A stretch of 9,413 nt of DNA from Armatimonas sp043757465 (lineage in GTDB: Bacteria; Armatimonadota; Armatimonadia; Armatimonadales; Armatimonadaceae), in contig NZ_JAYVPL010000015.1 of the NCBI RefSeq assembly GCF_043757465.1, positions 1 through 9,413 of the forward strand, written 5' to 3'. The stretch's first letter is position 1; every line of letters begins with the position of its first letter. Shown piece by piece: positions 1 to 5,492 of the stretch. Position numbers and translations under genes: made by a program. The notes beneath the pieces were generated by a model. That model was not told the origin of the DNA and did no database searches. It saw only the letters and a list, made by a program, of their open reading frames with translations.

Positions 1-72
1 TATCGAGATCCAGGGTAAGAAGCAATTCACTACCACGGTTCTCTCTGACATTTCAGTGCAGGCTAAGATAAC
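1..72. other. window edge, no supported gene
   Basis: Seventy bases lie between the window edge and the tRNA terminator. One plus frame is open from base 2 but runs on through the terminator and into the tRNA, so it is unlikely to be coding as it stands. On the minus strand an ATG at 51 opens a frame that leaves the window after 17 codons, without a Shine-Dalgarno. Neither can be supported from so little sequence. Confidence 0.3.
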
Positions 73-101
73 AAAAAGCCAGCCTCAAATTGAGGCTGGC
101 T
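73..101 (-). terminator. intrinsic terminator of the tRNA-Arg gene
   Basis: On the minus strand, 31 nt after the tRNA 3' end, there is a perfect inverted repeat (77-88 paired with 90-101, sequence AGCCAGCCTCAA and its complement) followed at once by five T residues. A GC-rich stem plus U-tract is the classical Rho-independent terminator. Its position directly after the tRNA and the absence of another minus-strand gene in between make the assignment clear. Confidence 0.9.
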
Positions 102-132
102 CGGTGGGAGTTTCGGGAAAAGATGCCCTAAG

Positions 133-206
133 TGCACCCGGCAGGACTCGAACCTGCGACCTTCTGGACCGCAACCAGATGCTCTAATCCGCTGAGCTAC
201 GAGTGC
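133..206 (-). tRNA. tRNA-Arg (anticodon GCG)
   Basis: The reverse complement folds into a complete 74-nt cloverleaf. The acceptor stem is GCACTCG with CGGGTGC (one G-U pair). The D arm is GCTC/GAGC with loop AGCGGATTA. The anticodon stem is TCTGG/CCAGA with loop TTGCGGT. The variable loop is 5 nt, and the T arm is GCAGG-TTCGAAT-CCTGC. The discriminator base is A and no CCA is encoded, so CCA must be added enzymatically. Loop positions 34-36 read GCG, which decodes CGC (Arg), and the D loop carries the A20-type residue used as an arginine identity element. Most bacteria use ACG, modified to inosine, for this codon box, so the GCG anticodon is unusual. The gene is monocistronic, with its own promoter and terminator. 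Confidence 0.95.
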
Positions 207-216
207 AACGGGAGGT

Positions 217-244
217 ATTGTATCACGCCTAACCTCCCTGTCAA
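217..244 (-). promoter_or_regulatory. sigma70-type promoter of the tRNA-Arg gene
   Basis: Read on the minus strand: TTGACA (239-244), 16 nt, TACAAT (217-222). The first base of the tRNA lies about 10 nt past the -10 box, so the 5' leader is very short. A 7-bp inverted repeat (210-216 GGGAGGT with 232-238 ACCTCCC) straddles the -10 box. The -35 box overlaps the Shine-Dalgarno proposed for the divergent acetyltransferase gene. Confidence 0.85.
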
Positions 245-251
245 GGAAAAA

Positions 252-1433
252 ATGGCATTCCTGTCGAACTTGCGGGGTATGTCTGAACTGCGTCTTCTTA
301 CTTCCGCTGACTATCTGGCTCATCGCCAGCTCATGAGCCATGCCTTTGGCCGAGGAGGGGTGGTGGAGCCTCCTACGGAGCCTAAAGAGCCCTCAAAAGA
401 GACAATCGGAATGTTTGAAGGAGAGGAGATCTACTCCGCTCTGACGACCTGTCCCTTCACGGTTTACTGGCCTGGTGCTGTCATCGGCGAGCTGGCGATG
501 GGGGGCATTGCGGGTGTGGCTACCTATGCCGAGGCGCGAGGGCAGGGGCACGTGGATCGGTTGCTCTGTGAGTCGCTGGTGCGGATGCGTGAGGCGGGGC
601 AGCTTGTCTCCGCGCTCTATCCGTTCGCCTTTAGCTTCTACGGGCACTACGGCTGGGGCTGGGTGGGCGAGAAGTACGAGGTAACCCTGCCACTGCGCGA
701 GCTTCCCGCAAGCAAGCGCCAGGCAAAGCGTCTCTCCGCTGAGGCAGCGGTTCCGCATCTCGCCGAGGTTTATCAGAGTGCTGCCTCGCGCTACCGAGGG
801 GCATTTACGGCAGGCTCACGCAATTTCCCAGGCCTTCTTGCCGCCGATGATAAGCGGCTGACCTATGCCTATGTCACGGAGGGAGGCTACTTGCTCTGGC
901 GCTACCCGTCGGGCGATGGGGCGGGGGAGCTGCGCGAGTATATCGCCGCCACGCCCGAGAGTGAGAGAGCGCTACTTGCCCTTCTGCGGGATCTTGGGGT
1001 GCAGACCAAGCGAGGAGCCGTGGTGCTTCCGGCAGACACGACACTGCTCTGTCACAGTATGCACTGGGATATAGAGCTGAAAATGCAGCCTGTCTTCATG
1101 GGGCGTGTGGTGGAGGTGGCCACCGCGCTCTCCGCACTGCGAACCGCACAGTCTGATTGCGCCTTCACACTCGCTGTCACGGACTCGCACGCGGACTGGA
1201 ACACAGGGGTCTGGAAGGTGCGTGTCGAGGGGGGGAGAGTCAGCGCGTCACGGACGACGCAGACAGCACAGCTTACTTTCGATATTCAGAGCTTCTCGCA
1301 GGCGTTCTGGGGAAGCCCTGGGCTGGAGCGCTTGCGCCGGGCGGGCCGCGTTGTCGTGCACGACGAGGGCGCATTTACGCAGCTCTCGGCCCTACTTCCT
1401 TCCACTCCTGTGATGTGCTGGAACCATTTTTAG
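252..1433 (+). CDS. Eis-like GNAT N-acetyltransferase with SCP2-like C-terminal domain
   Basis: 393 residues, the usual length of the Eis (enhanced intracellular survival) family, which acetylates amines such as aminoglycosides or lysines using acetyl-CoA. The N-terminal GNAT part contains the acetyl-CoA loop as ARGQGHVDRL (about 95-104). The FYGHYGWGW stretch (129-137) matches the Eis segment in which the tyrosine (here Y130) is the general acid. A second degenerate GNAT region and a sterol-carrier-like C-terminal domain follow. The chain ends in ...CWNHF; in Eis the C-terminal Phe carboxylate contributes to catalysis, and the terminal Phe is kept here. ATG 252 has AAGGA 4 nt upstream and is preferred; ATG 279 (MSELRLL) fits family N-termini equally well. 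An open frame upstream runs through the tRNA and is not coding. The substrate cannot be deduced. Confidence 0.9.
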   Translation: MAFLSNLRGMSELRLLTSADYLAHRQLMSHAFGRGGVVEPPTEPKEPSKETIGMFEGEEIYSALTTCPFTVYWPGAVIGELAMGGIAGVATYAEARGQGHVDRLLCESLVRMREAGQLVSALYPFAFSFYGHYGWGWVGEKYEVTLPLRELPASKRQAKRLSAEAAVPHLAEVYQSAASRYRGAFTAGSRNFPGLLAADDKRLTYAYVTEGGYLLWRYPSGDGAGELREYIAATPESERALLALLRDLGVQTKRGAVVLPADTTLLCHSMHWDIELKMQPVFMGRVVEVATALSALRTAQSDCAFTLAVTDSHADWNTGVWKVRVEGGRVSASRTTQTAQLTFDIQSFSQAFWGSPGLERLRRAGRVVVHDEGAFTQLSALLPSTPVMCWNHF

Positions 1434-1446
1434 GTGGTTTTAAACT

Positions 1447-1767
1447 TTAAACACGCAGAGGCAGATCGAGTGGGGCACCGGCGGCGGGTTTGAAGCGAGC
1501 GGTGCGAAAGTGCAGCGCCCTCAGGTTGACCCGAATAATCTGAGGGAAGATTCCCAAGGCATCACGTGCCATCAGAGCATAGTCGTGTGCATCGTCGAGT
1601 GCCTCAAACAGAAAGACAAAGTCCTCTGCCGATGCCTCGTCACGGTGGACGACCAGCTCGTCCTGATCCCGGCCCTTGCGCCTCAGGCGCAAGCAGAGCG
1701 CTGTGCTGGGGAAAATAGCATCTAACTCGTCGGTGGACTCGTGGCGAGGATCATCAAAACGCTGCAT
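1447..1767 (-). CDS. hypothetical protein, 106 aa
   Basis: I do not recognise a family. The product is an acidic-to-mixed 106-residue protein with no signal peptide, membrane segment or Cys motif. The middle (about 35-75) is rich in Asp/Glu and looks helical. Codon use, with G/C favoured at third positions, looks like real coding sequence. It begins 24 nt after the stop of the zinc-ribbon gene on the same strand, so the two are probably co-transcribed from the promoter at 2344-2373. Its stop lies 13 nt from the convergent acetyltransferase stop. There is no convincing Shine-Dalgarno before ATG 1767, so translational coupling to the upstream gene is likely. Confidence 0.6.
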   Translation of the reverse strand: MQRFDDPRHESTDELDAIFPSTALCLRLRRKGRDQDELVVHRDEASAEDFVFLFEALDDAHDYALMARDALGIFPQIIRVNLRALHFRTARFKPAAGAPLDLPLRV

Positions 1768-1791
1768 ACATTCTTTCGGGATTCACGGAAT

Positions 1792-2334
1792 TCAGAGGTT
1801 CGGGTTCATCATGGGCTGGGAGTTTATACCCATAGTGGGAGTTCTCGGCTGGTAACGTGGGTTTTGTTCACTGCGTGCCCCAAACTCGTTGCGCAGCCGC
1901 ATCTGGTTACTGGCAACGCGTACTTGGTAGCGGAGCTGCTCAAAGTTTTCCAGCATCGCCGCATCGGGATTGGGAGGCGCGGCAAAGAACGACTCCGGGA
2001 GCTTTGGGATCGGGGCTAGGGCAGGAGATGGCTGAAACTGTGGCGGCGAGAGCGGGCCTAGAGAAAGCGTGTTGCGCGAGGGAACCGGTGCCGAAAACGG
2101 ACTCAGAGCCGGTTGGGAAGAGTACCCCGAGGAAGCTACCGCCGGATCTGGTTTAGGGGGAGTGAGCGCAATTGCCAGGCCAATCAGCAGAATCGAGCCC
2201 ACGGCAACAAGGGGACCACCCACCTGAATCAGTGGGGATGTCCACCAGGGGTCGCAGTTGACACAGCGCCCGTCGTTGCCACGTCGGCGACCACACGCTG
2301 TACACCAGCCAGAAACAAAGGGATGGGTGTTCAC
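1792..2334 (-). CDS. zinc-ribbon, single-pass membrane protein with Pro-rich tail
   Basis: 180 residues, starting at GTG 2334. The N-terminus carries two Cys-x2-Cys knuckles (C11/C14 and C24/C27), a short zinc ribbon. A hydrophobic segment of about 20 residues (about 39-58) is a probable transmembrane helix. It is followed by a long Pro/Ser/Ala-rich linker (about 58-115) and a Gln/Asn/Met/Pro-rich C-terminus. A zinc ribbon in front of one TM helix and a low-complexity tail is a common layout in uncharacterised bacterial membrane proteins; no function follows from it. The likely topology is a cytoplasmic ribbon and an exported tail, which is inference. A -10-like TAAGAT lies 9 nt before the GTG, so the 5' UTR is at most a few bases. 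It heads a two-gene unit with the 106-aa gene. Confidence 0.7.
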   Translation of the reverse strand: MNTHPFVSGWCTACGRRRGNDGRCVNCDPWWTSPLIQVGGPLVAVGSILLIGLAIALTPPKPDPAVASSGYSSQPALSPFSAPVPSRNTLSLGPLSPPQFQPSPALAPIPKLPESFFAAPPNPDAAMLENFEQLRYQVRVASNQMRLRNEFGARSEQNPRYQPRTPTMGINSQPMMNPNL

Positions 2335-2343
2335 TCTGTCCCC

Positions 2344-2373
2344 ATCTTACTACCAGGGTATACCTCTTGTCAA
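2344..2373 (-). promoter_or_regulatory. promoter of the zinc-ribbon gene
   Basis: Minus strand: TTGACA (2368-2373), 18 nt, TAAGAT (2344-2349), then 9 nt to the GTG. The -35 box shares its bases with the -35 box of the divergent phosphoesterase promoter. Confidence 0.65.
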
Positions 2374-2394
2374 CGATGCAGAAAACGCTAAAAT
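2367..2394 (+). promoter_or_regulatory. promoter of the phosphoesterase-phosphorylase operon
   Basis: TTGTCA (2367-2372), 16 nt, TAAAAT (2389-2394). The -10 box ends 6 nt before ATG 2401, so a start site at the usual +7 distance would fall on the A of the start codon, predicting a leaderless mRNA. It overlaps the opposite promoter at the -35 box. Confidence 0.7.
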
Positions 2395-2400
2395 AGATTC

Positions 2401-3048
2401 ATGCGTCTTCTCTTGCTCTCGGATATTCACTGCCAGTGGCGTAACTTCGATTCCGCTCACTACCCACCCGTAGACGTGATCCTCTGCGCCGGTGACATCA
2501 CGGACACGGGGAGGTCGGGGCAGGAGCGCTTCTTAGAGAGTCGGGCGTGGGTTTCCGGGCAGGCGGCCCACGCCCCCTTTTACTGGATTCCCGGCAACCA
2601 CGACCTAGATTTTGACGGCACCGAGTACGCTGATATTCCGCAAACACACTGCGTTCTCGATAAAACTGTCGCGCTCGGCCCGTTTCGCCTGCACGGCGTG
2701 AGCTGCTCGCCGTGCTACAACGCGCCGCAGCTCGCTCGCTACTGGGACTTTATGACGGCAGATCCCGAAGTCGAGCGCGCCGCCTACGCCTTCGAGCCCG
2801 TGGACATTGTCCTCTCACATGGCCCGCCGCACGGGCTCTGCGACGCGAGCTGGGATCGCTTCAGCGGCGACACGCATCTGGGCTCAAGGGAACTCACGAA
2901 CTATATCGTCGCAAATGAACCCAAGCTCATCGTCTGTGGCCATATTCACGAAGCCGCCGGGGAGCGCACGCTTGGACAGACACGGGTCATCAATACGGCG
3001 CAGCACTGGACAGTCGTTGATATAATTCCTCTGTCGGATGAGGGCTAG
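2401..3048 (+). CDS. calcineurin-like metallophosphoesterase
   Basis: 215 residues carrying the full dimetal phosphoesterase signature: DIH (D8, H10), GDITD (D32), GNHD (N66, H67, D68), SHGPP (H140) and GHIH (H181, H183). These residues bind two metal ions and activate water to hydrolyse phosphomono- or diesters. The compact size and the SHGPP and GHIHE motifs recall the UPF0046/MPPED-like small phosphoesterases. It has no signal peptide, so it should be cytoplasmic. There is no Shine-Dalgarno before ATG 2401; the gene is probably translated from a leaderless transcript. The stop codon overlaps the Shine-Dalgarno of the phosphorylase gene, so the two form an operon. Co-transcription with a nucleoside phosphorylase suggests a nucleotide or nucleoside-related substrate, but that is only context. 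Confidence 0.92.
   Translation: MRLLLLSDIHCQWRNFDSAHYPPVDVILCAGDITDTGRSGQERFLESRAWVSGQAAHAPFYWIPGNHDLDFDGTEYADIPQTHCVLDKTVALGPFRLHGVSCSPCYNAPQLARYWDFMTADPEVERAAYAFEPVDIVLSHGPPHGLCDASWDRFSGDTHLGSRELTNYIVANEPKLIVCGHIHEAAGERTLGQTRVINTAQHWTVVDIIPLSDEG
3018..3026 (+). promoter_or_regulatory. possible internal extended -10 promoter
   Basis: TGATATAAT (TG at 3018-3019, TATAAT at 3021-3026) lies inside the last codons of the phosphoesterase gene. This perfect extended -10 element would give a start near 3033 and a leader of about 23 nt containing the Shine-Dalgarno of the phosphorylase. I find no good -35 box. The element uses an ATA isoleucine codon, which is uncommon in this GC-rich setting. Confidence 0.4.
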
Positions 3049-3052
3049 GAGG
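3047..3052 (+). promoter_or_regulatory. ribosome binding site fixing the phosphorylase start
   Basis: AGGAGG, overlapping the TAG stop of the phosphoesterase and 3 nt before ATG 3056. It favours ATG 3056 (MSIAIIGGTG) over the in-frame ATG at 3038, which would add six residues not seen in the family. Confidence 0.75.
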
Positions 3053-3055
3053 GTT

Positions 3056-3817
3056 ATGAGCATCGCAATTATTGGGGGAACAGGGGTCGGGCAGTTTCCG
3101 CTGGAGGGCACGCCAGAGCGGGTTTTAGTAAGCACTCGCTGGGGGGACGCCGAAGTGGTGCGGGGCGTGCTGTCGGGCAAGACGGTGTATTTTCTGGCGC
3201 GGCACGGCGGAGGGCACAGGCTGCCGCCGCACAAGATCAACTTCCGCGCCAATATCGCCGCACTGGCGGAGCTTGATGTTAAAGCCGTGTTTGCGACCAC
3301 GGCAGTGGGGAGCCTGCGCGCGGACTGGGGGCCAGGGACACTGGTGGTTCTCGATGATCTGATTGACTTTTGCCTGACACGCACGGGCAAGACGTTTTTT
3401 GACGAGACGCCCGTTCACACCGATGTCACGCGGCCCTACTCGGAGCCGCTGCGTCAGGCGCTACTCGTCGTGGGGGAAGATGTCCGGGATGGGGGGATCT
3501 ATCTGTGCGCCGATGGGCCGCGCTACGAGACAGCAGCCGAAGTGCGGCTTTTTGCGTCGTGGGGGGCGCATGTGGTGGGCATGACCGGCATCCCCGAGGC
3601 GACTCTGGCACGCGAGGCGGGCATCCACTACGCGGGCATCTCGCTGGTCACCAACCTGGGGGCAGGGATCGGGGAGGGGGAGATCAGCCACACGGGCGTG
3701 GAAGCCGTCATGGCCGAGACGGGTATCCGCCTACGCCGCCTGCTGATCGGCGCGATTGCACAGCTAGATACCGAGAGCCTTCCCGTTATTGGCTCCGGAT
3801 CAGCGCTTGTGCTCTAG
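3056..3817 (+). CDS. purine nucleoside phosphorylase family (MTAP/MTIP/PNP)
   Basis: 253 residues of the trimeric MTAP/PNP family, which cleaves purine (methylthio)nucleosides with phosphate to base and (methylthio)ribose-1-phosphate. Visible motifs are the phosphate loop GGTG (7-10), RHG (49-51), NFRANI (62-67), GS (85-86), GPRYET (154-159) and GMTG (175-178, with M176). Annotation pipelines would probably say S-methyl-5'-thioadenosine phosphorylase. However, the base-binding region reads GPRYET...VTN (E158, N200) with H212 downstream, like 6-oxopurine PNPs (Glu201/Asn243/His257 in the human enzyme). MTAP has Asp in place of the Asn. The substrate may therefore be inosine/guanosine or methylthioinosine. 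It is cytoplasmic and the second gene of the operon with the phosphoesterase. Confidence 0.9.
   Translation: MSIAIIGGTGVGQFPLEGTPERVLVSTRWGDAEVVRGVLSGKTVYFLARHGGGHRLPPHKINFRANIAALAELDVKAVFATTAVGSLRADWGPGTLVVLDDLIDFCLTRTGKTFFDETPVHTDVTRPYSEPLRQALLVVGEDVRDGGIYLCADGPRYETAAEVRLFASWGAHVVGMTGIPEATLAREAGIHYAGISLVTNLGAGIGEGEISHTGVEAVMAETGIRLRRLLIGAIAQLDTESLPVIGSGSALVL
3802..3817 (+). repeat. 16-bp direct repeat, copy 1
   Basis: AGCGCTTGTGCTCTAG is identical to 5753-5768. This copy is the last five codons of the phosphorylase, including its stop. The two copies bracket the tnpB/toxin-antitoxin islet. Confidence 0.6.
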
Positions 3818-3836
3818 TCCTCGGAACGTGACTACT

Positions 3837-3857
3837 CCGCACGAATAAATTCGGCGG
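3837..3857 (-). other. hairpin between phosphorylase and tnpB stops
   Basis: CCGC (3837-3840) pairs with GCGG (3854-3857), and CGAAT (3842-3846) with ATTCG (3849-3853), with one bulged A. It begins 12 bases past the tnpB stop, so it may be the terminal hairpin of the element's right end and of its omega-RNA. It may equally help terminate the convergent phosphorylase transcript, though no T-run follows on either strand. Confidence 0.4.
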
Positions 3858-3869
3858 CTTCTGCAATGG

Positions 3870-4979
3870 TTAACCATTGATGCTGTGTAGCCCCACAGCG
3901 GCTTTTAGAATATTGAAAGCGGCGTTGGTATCTCTGTCCAAAGACAACCCGCACATCGGACAGTGATGCCAGCGCTCTTTCAATTTCTTTTTAGCGACGT
4001 TTCCACACTGAGAACACGTCTGACTCGTGTACGCAGGGTTTATCTCCGCTACTATCCGACCGGCGCTCTCAGCCTTGCCCGATAATACAGCGCGAAACAT
4101 AGACCATGACGCATCGGATATAGATTTAGCGAGGCAATGATTCCTCACCATGCCTTTGACATTCAACTTCTCAACAGCAATCAATCCGAACTTATTCACA
4201 AGGCTTCTTGCTAACTGATGAACAAAGTCATGGCGGCGATTCCGAATCCGCTCATGAATCCGAGACAGAACCTTGTTGGCTTTTCGCCGCTCGGCAGAAC
4301 GCTTTTTAGTCTTAGCCTGCCTCCGTCCGGCTTTCGCAAGGGCTTTCTCGTCCCTGCGGAAGAAACGCGGATTCTCCACGAACGAACCATCGGAGAGAGC
4401 CGCGAACTTCTCCAAACCGACATCAATACCGACAAATTCTTTAGATTCAGTGAGAGGTGTAGGCTCATACTCGCAGGAAAAGCAAGCGAACCACTTGCCT
4501 GCCTGCCGTCGAATCGTGCAGGTCTTGATACTACCGACAAGTTTTCGGTGAATGATGGCTTTGACAGTACCAATCTTAGAGATATAGATAGAGTTCTCGG
4601 TTAGTTTGCATCCAGTTATGCCTGCTTGTGGAAAGGTGATGCTGTCATAAATCCCAATCCCTTTCAATCTTGGATAGCCGGGTGTATCTCCTGCTTTTAC
4701 CCGTCGAAAGAAGGATTGAAAAGCGAGGTCAACTCGAACTGCGACGTTCTGAAGAACCTGTGAATGAATAGTTTTAAGTTCTGAATGCTCTTGTTTCCAC
4801 TTGCTGACTTCCGCTTGCTGCCGATACAGAGATACAGTTTCTTTTTGTATGTCATACAGTGCTGTGCGTTGATTTACGAGGCTGTTATAGACTTCTCTGC
4901 AAATCTCAAGAGTTCGGTTCAAAACCGTCTCTTGCGCTCTGTTTGGAAGGATTCTATATTTTAAGCAAATCACGCTCAT
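3870..4979 (-). CDS. TnpB, RNA-guided nuclease of IS200/IS605 element
   Basis: 369 residues from ATG 4979; a longer reading from TTG 4997 adds six residues and is less likely. An N-terminal OrfB helical domain (CLKYRILPNRAQ start) is followed by the RuvC-like nuclease with all three acidic residues: D186 in GIDVGLEKFA, E270 in AVEKLNVKGM and D350 in DRDTNAA. A Cys4 zinc ribbon lies between the last two (C322, C325, C340, C343). TnpB uses an omega-RNA made from the element's right end to cut DNA next to a short TAM and favours retention of the element. The protein looks catalytically intact and near full length. Promoter TTGATT-17 nt-TACACT lies 6 nt before the ATG, with no Shine-Dalgarno. Codons are AT-richer than in neighbours, a sign of transfer. 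Confidence 0.95.
   Translation of the reverse strand: MSVICLKYRILPNRAQETVLNRTLEICREVYNSLVNQRTALYDIQKETVSLYRQQAEVSKWKQEHSELKTIHSQVLQNVAVRVDLAFQSFFRRVKAGDTPGYPRLKGIGIYDSITFPQAGITGCKLTENSIYISKIGTVKAIIHRKLVGSIKTCTIRRQAGKWFACFSCEYEPTPLTESKEFVGIDVGLEKFAALSDGSFVENPRFFRRDEKALAKAGRRQAKTKKRSAERRKANKVLSRIHERIRNRRHDFVHQLARSLVNKFGLIAVEKLNVKGMVRNHCLAKSISDASWSMFRAVLSGKAESAGRIVAEINPAYTSQTCSQCGNVAKKKLKERWHHCPMCGLSLDRDTNAAFNILKAAVGLHSING
3882..3899 (-). other. right-end hairpin inside tnpB 3' end
   Basis: GCTGTG (3882-3887) and CACAGC (3894-3899) form a 6-bp stem with a 6-nt loop in the last ten codons of tnpB. In IS200/IS605 elements the right-end imperfect palindrome and the omega-RNA scaffold sit at this place, overlapping the 3' end of tnpB. 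The assignment as part of that structure is inference. Confidence 0.45.
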
Positions 4980-4985
4980 ACAGAA

Positions 4986-5014
4986 AGTGTACCGCAATTC
5001 AACACAATAATCAA
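4986..5014 (-). promoter_or_regulatory. tnpB promoter
   Basis: Minus strand: TTGATT (5009-5014), 17 nt, TACACT (4986-4991), then 6 nt to ATG 4979. The spacing predicts a transcript starting at or next to the ATG. Confidence 0.65.
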
Positions 5015-5020
5015 GTATCT

Positions 5021-5095
5021 GTCGCCTTCGGAAAGGCGACGCGGCTTATATCCCCACGGCGGGGCACCCTTTGGGTAGCGGGGGCATTACGCCGC
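5021..5095 (-). other. structured left end of the IS element
   Basis: This is the gene-free stretch between tnpB and the toxin gene. An 8-bp perfect hairpin (5021-5028 GTCGCCTT with 5033-5040, 4-nt loop) abuts a second fold. In the second fold an outer stem (5041-5045 GCGGC with 5091-5095 GCCGC) encloses two small hairpins: 5052-5055 CCCC with 5061-5064 GGGG, and 5066-5069 ACCC with 5073-5076 GGGT. Subterminal hairpins recognised by TnpA are normal in IS200/IS605 left ends. The multi-branched second part is more elaborate than one recognition hairpin and could be a folded RNA. Confidence 0.5.
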
Positions 5096-5126
5096 TCTTT
5101 GGTAAACCGCGCCGCCGAGCCCGAGC

Positions 5127-5492
5127 CTAAAGCGGTAGTTTGCGCAGACGAATCTTGTAGGTGGCATCCACACTGGCAACCACTCCCTCTGCAATATCCT
5201 CAGTGATCTTCGCTAGAATTTGCAAGATTAGTTGAGCCATCGGTTCGGCACGCAGCCCCTCGACACGAATACGAATGACGGAAGGGGCGATTGCTCCCGA
5301 GCGGGCGAGTAGCGTGTGAAAGTCGGAATCCAGGGTAATCACGGCTCGTCCCTCCTGATGCGCTCGCTCCAGAATCGCTTCATCGGTCGCTTCAGCCATT
5401 CCAATTTCACGGGTATGAACCACATCGTAGCCTTGCTCACGTAACAGAGCCGCACTGCGGTGCGGCAGTCCTTGATCAAGCAAGAGTTTCAT
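5127..5492 (-). CDS. DUF5615 PIN-like toxin
   Basis: 121 residues of the DUF5615 PIN-like family, the toxin half of DUF433/DUF5615 type II toxin-antitoxin pairs (VapC45-like). The family start LLLDQGLP gives the first acidic residue (D6). A conserved TDEAIL-type helix follows (D37, E38), and TLDSDF (53-58; D55, D57) forms the second acidic cluster. A PIN-like fold with these acids suggests a metal-dependent ribonuclease, but target and activity are inferred. The ATG overlaps the antitoxin stop by 4 nt (ATGA, 5489-5492), so the two are translationally coupled. It is complete at both ends, ending about 20 nt from the outermost plausible left boundary of the IS element. Confidence 0.88.
   Translation of the reverse strand: MKLLLDQGLPHRSAALLREQGYDVVHTREIGMAEATDEAILERAHQEGRAVITLDSDFHTLLARSGAIAPSVIRIRVEGLRAEPMAQLILQILAKITEDIAEGVVASVDATYKIRLRKLPL

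Larger units (their letters stand above)
3818..5106 (-). mobile_element. IS200/IS605 family (IS1341-type) element, tnpB only
   Basis: The unit consists of an intact tnpB gene, short hairpins at its 3' end (right end) and a structured, non-coding 5' region (left end). There is no Y1 transposase (tnpA) in the window, so the copy would rely on TnpA in trans. Base composition is visibly lower in GC than the flanking genes. The exact ends are not defined: the left boundary probably lies between 5041 and 5107, and the right boundary between the tnpB stop and about 3818. IS200/IS605 elements have no terminal inverted repeats and make no target duplication, so the boundaries need comparison with an empty site. 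Confidence 0.7.

Noticed and set aside
132..251. N-terminal extension of the acetyltransferase open frame
   Set aside because: It reads through the tRNA-Arg gene and its promoter in antisense; the SD at 243-247 supports a start at 252 or later.
1422..1439. AACCA/TGGTT hairpin followed by TTTT at the acetyltransferase stop
   Set aside because: Only 5 bp, AT-rich, with an 8-nt loop; too weak to call a terminator.
3125..3418. antisense frames within the phosphorylase gene
   Set aside because: Shadow frames typical of GC-rich coding DNA; the sense frame has clear family motifs.
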